Assembly: GCF_001949145.1 (NCBI RefSeq)
Contig: NW_019091417.1
Coordinates: 622,467-686,466 of the forward strand
Source: Acanthaster planci
Lineage: Eukaryota > Echinodermata > Asteroidea > Valvatida > Acanthasteridae
Direction of reading: 5' to 3'
DNA length: 64,000 bases
Position 1 is the stretch's first letter. Every line of letters starts with the position of its first letter. This document shows, piece after piece, positions 62,401 through 64,000 of the stretch. The notes beneath the pieces were generated by a model. The model was not told where the DNA came from. It saw only the letters and a list, made by a program, of their open reading frames with translations, and did no database searches. The position numbers and the translations under genes are program-made.

Positions 62401-64000
62401 GAACTCAACTTTTTGAGACAAAAACCTTTTGAAAACCACCAAAATGAACTTTTTTATCATTATAAATAAAAAAAGTGATACAAGATTATTCACTTTATTG
62501 GCGAATTTACTTTCTCCTTAACCTCAAATTCGAACACCTTGAAGTGTATGGATATGCACTGTATCAGACTCACCGATAGTTGACTTCTCTGTTGTCACCA
62601 GAGTCTTTATCCTCTGCCACAATTCTCGTCACATAAGCGCCAGACAGTGACCCCAAAGATAGATTAGCTCTGAACGGAACCATCGTGAAGACCGGAGCAT
62701 TGTCGTTAATGTCAGTGACGTCCACAACAACTTGGACTTTCTCTGAGCGGGGTCCAAAACTGCCCCCGTCTGTCGCACAGACTTGGAAGATGTACTGTGA
62801 TTCCTTCTCAAAGTCAAAGAGTCTGAATGGGGATGAAACAGAATACTTCCTTCAGAAAAATGTGTAGGTTGCCGTAACTTGTACACTTCACTATAAATCA
62901 GAACAATGGGCTAATGAAGCGCAAGGATGTCAGGTGTACGTATGGGGCAAAAAGGTTTACACACACCTGGTAGAACAAAAGCAGTTTGAGAAACAATTTG
63001 TCTGACCTCATGAAGTAAAAGTTGGCCAAACTATTGCAAACAGCAAAGAATTGAGGAAAACTGTTTTTCTACCAAGTGCATGAAAATGTTTGACTCCACA
63101 TGTACATGTATCCTTTGCACACTGTGCTACAATGTAAAATATACAGCAGCCAGATCTGTGGGGTGTCATGTATATGTGTATACTTCTGATTTGAGTATTT
63201 ATTTGTCTGTCTGTTTTAATGTCCTATCTTATTGTTTTACTATAACTGTTCATGTTTTTATTTGGATTTTGCTGCTGTTTAGCCAAATGGCTACAAATGC
63301 ATTTTCATTAATAAAGCAGTAATAACAGCCAGTACTATGCAACCCTGAACAGATCAACAAGTCAGGGTACTGGTATGAACCAAAGGGTACAAATGCTTGA
63401 ATGCTGTGCAGATGGTTGTGTGAAGGGCAAAGAAGCTTGCCTCAAGCAGGAGCTCTGAACTGCATAAGGTACTGATTCACAAGGGATAAGTGCAAGATTT
63501 AGCAACTGGATATCTAAATGCCTATGAAATCAATACGATTCTTGACGCAATGAAATGATTATCAGATGAAGAGGTCGCTTCAGTTTCATTCACTTCCATC
63601 TTACAGCAGCAATATCAAGGTGCACAGGACAAAACGACTTAAAACACCAGATGCCTAGAATGGATGACAGGATATCTCACCCAGTTGTAGTGAGCTGGCC
63701 ACTGTTGACGTCAATACCAAACAGGCCCAGCGTGGAATTATCTAGTGAATACTGAACCATCGCATTGGTCCCTTCATCTGCATCCACAGCTTCGACTGTC
63801 ATCAACGACACCCCAATTCCAGTGTTCTCAGCCAACTCATAGTGATACGATGGCATCGTGAAAACAGGGTCATTGTCATTTTCATCCAGGACATTGACAG
63901 TGATGACAGTGTCCCCAGACTGAGAAGGGACACCATTGTCAGTGGCACGGATGGTCAGGTTGTACTGGGGTGTCACCTCACGGTCAAGAGGGCCTGTAGT
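53431..64000 (-). CDS. DCHS1: Dachsous-type protocadherin (3' part of gene)
   Basis: Nine minus-strand exons join in frame with GT-AG borders: >64000-63681, 62822-62574, 61020-60881, 60402-60190, 59510-59278, 58904-58622, 57926-57640, 57258-57117 and 56282-53431, encoding about 1572 aa to the stop; the 5' part lies beyond the window. The extracellular part holds about eleven cadherin repeats with LDRE/LDYE and DxNDNxPxF motifs (DENDNDP, DINDNAP, DANDNIP, DENDNEP, DVNDHAP, DYNDNIP). One transmembrane helix (about 54745-54665, AIVIPVVFLIILIII) is followed by an RRRRR stop and a cytoplasmic tail of about 400 aa. Tail motifs SGRGSTTVEDDEIRRINE and WDYLLDWGPQFQPLAHVFAE identify Dachsous rather than Fat. 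Family role: ligand of Fat4/Fat in planar cell polarity and Hippo growth control at cell contacts. The 750-N gap falls inside an intron, so no exon is lost there. Confidence 0.9.
59182..59280. repeat. Duplicated exon-intron boundary, 48-bp period
   Basis: Two diverged copies of about 48 bp lie next to each other. Each contains GAGTAT-AAA, an ATTCATAG/TTTATAG block and ACTCACC. The right copy holds the real donor of the cadherin exon ending at 59278. The left copy holds a similar donor-like sequence with exon-side base 59230. Confidence 0.6.
61495..62244. other. Assembly gap (750 N)
   Basis: A run of N within the cadherin intron 61021-62573. The flanking exons join in matching phase (two bases plus one) and continue the same cadherin repeat, so the gap appears to contain no coding exon. 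Confidence 0.99.

Overview
This is a eukaryotic genomic window. Its genes are split by introns with GT-AG borders, it has long AT-rich intergenic stretches, tRNA-derived SINEs, several inverted-repeat DNA elements and two assembly gaps. The gene content points to a marine invertebrate deuterostome: a tandem family of Death-NACHT-LRR receptors, a Dachsous-type giant cadherin, a SINE with a MIR/Deu-like core and many ACATGT runs. An echinoderm is my first guess. A lancelet or hemichordate cannot be excluded by eye.

Layout. 1-0.4 kb: the last exons of an unidentified plus-strand gene. 3.0-7.2 kb, minus strand: a split gene for a bacterial-type, class-IV-like HDAC-superfamily deacetylase with every catalytic signature present. 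Its introns hold a SINE, two inverted-repeat elements, a 91-bp tandem duplication and a second tRNA-like repeat. 7.5-15.5 kb: apparently gene-free, with inverted repeats and one near-perfect fold-back hairpin. 15.5-37.4 kb, minus strand: three head-to-tail NLR genes, NLR-A (15506-18880), NLR-B (26474-29917) and NLR-C (33220-37379). Each is one 277-bp Death exon plus one giant NACHT-LRR exon. Two long-TIR DNA elements (21.5-22.5 kb and 24.0-24.8 kb) lie between A and B, and the second keeps the start of a transposase. 37.4-46 kb: noncoding, with an assembly gap. 46.15-47.02 kb, plus strand: an unrecognised basic 289-aa protein preceded by a likely 5' UTR exon. 47-53.4 kb: noncoding, with a second copy of one MITE. 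53.4-64 kb, minus strand: the 3' part of a Dachsous (DCHS1/protocadherin-16) gene in nine exons, running off the right edge.

How the genes work together. The three NLRs look like one recently amplified family of intracellular immune sensors. Their nucleotide-binding part is nearly uniform, while the LRR part varies strongly and includes a hypervariable insertion site that in NLR-C has grown into six 17-residue repeats. The deacetylase, the unknown protein and the cadherin have no obvious functional link to them; they are simply chromosomal neighbours. The most novel-looking points are the coding minisatellite inside the NLR-C LRR region, the shared architecture of the NLR cluster, the dibasic (furin-like) site beside the membrane in the Dachsous homologue, and the set of non-autonomous inverted-repeat elements.
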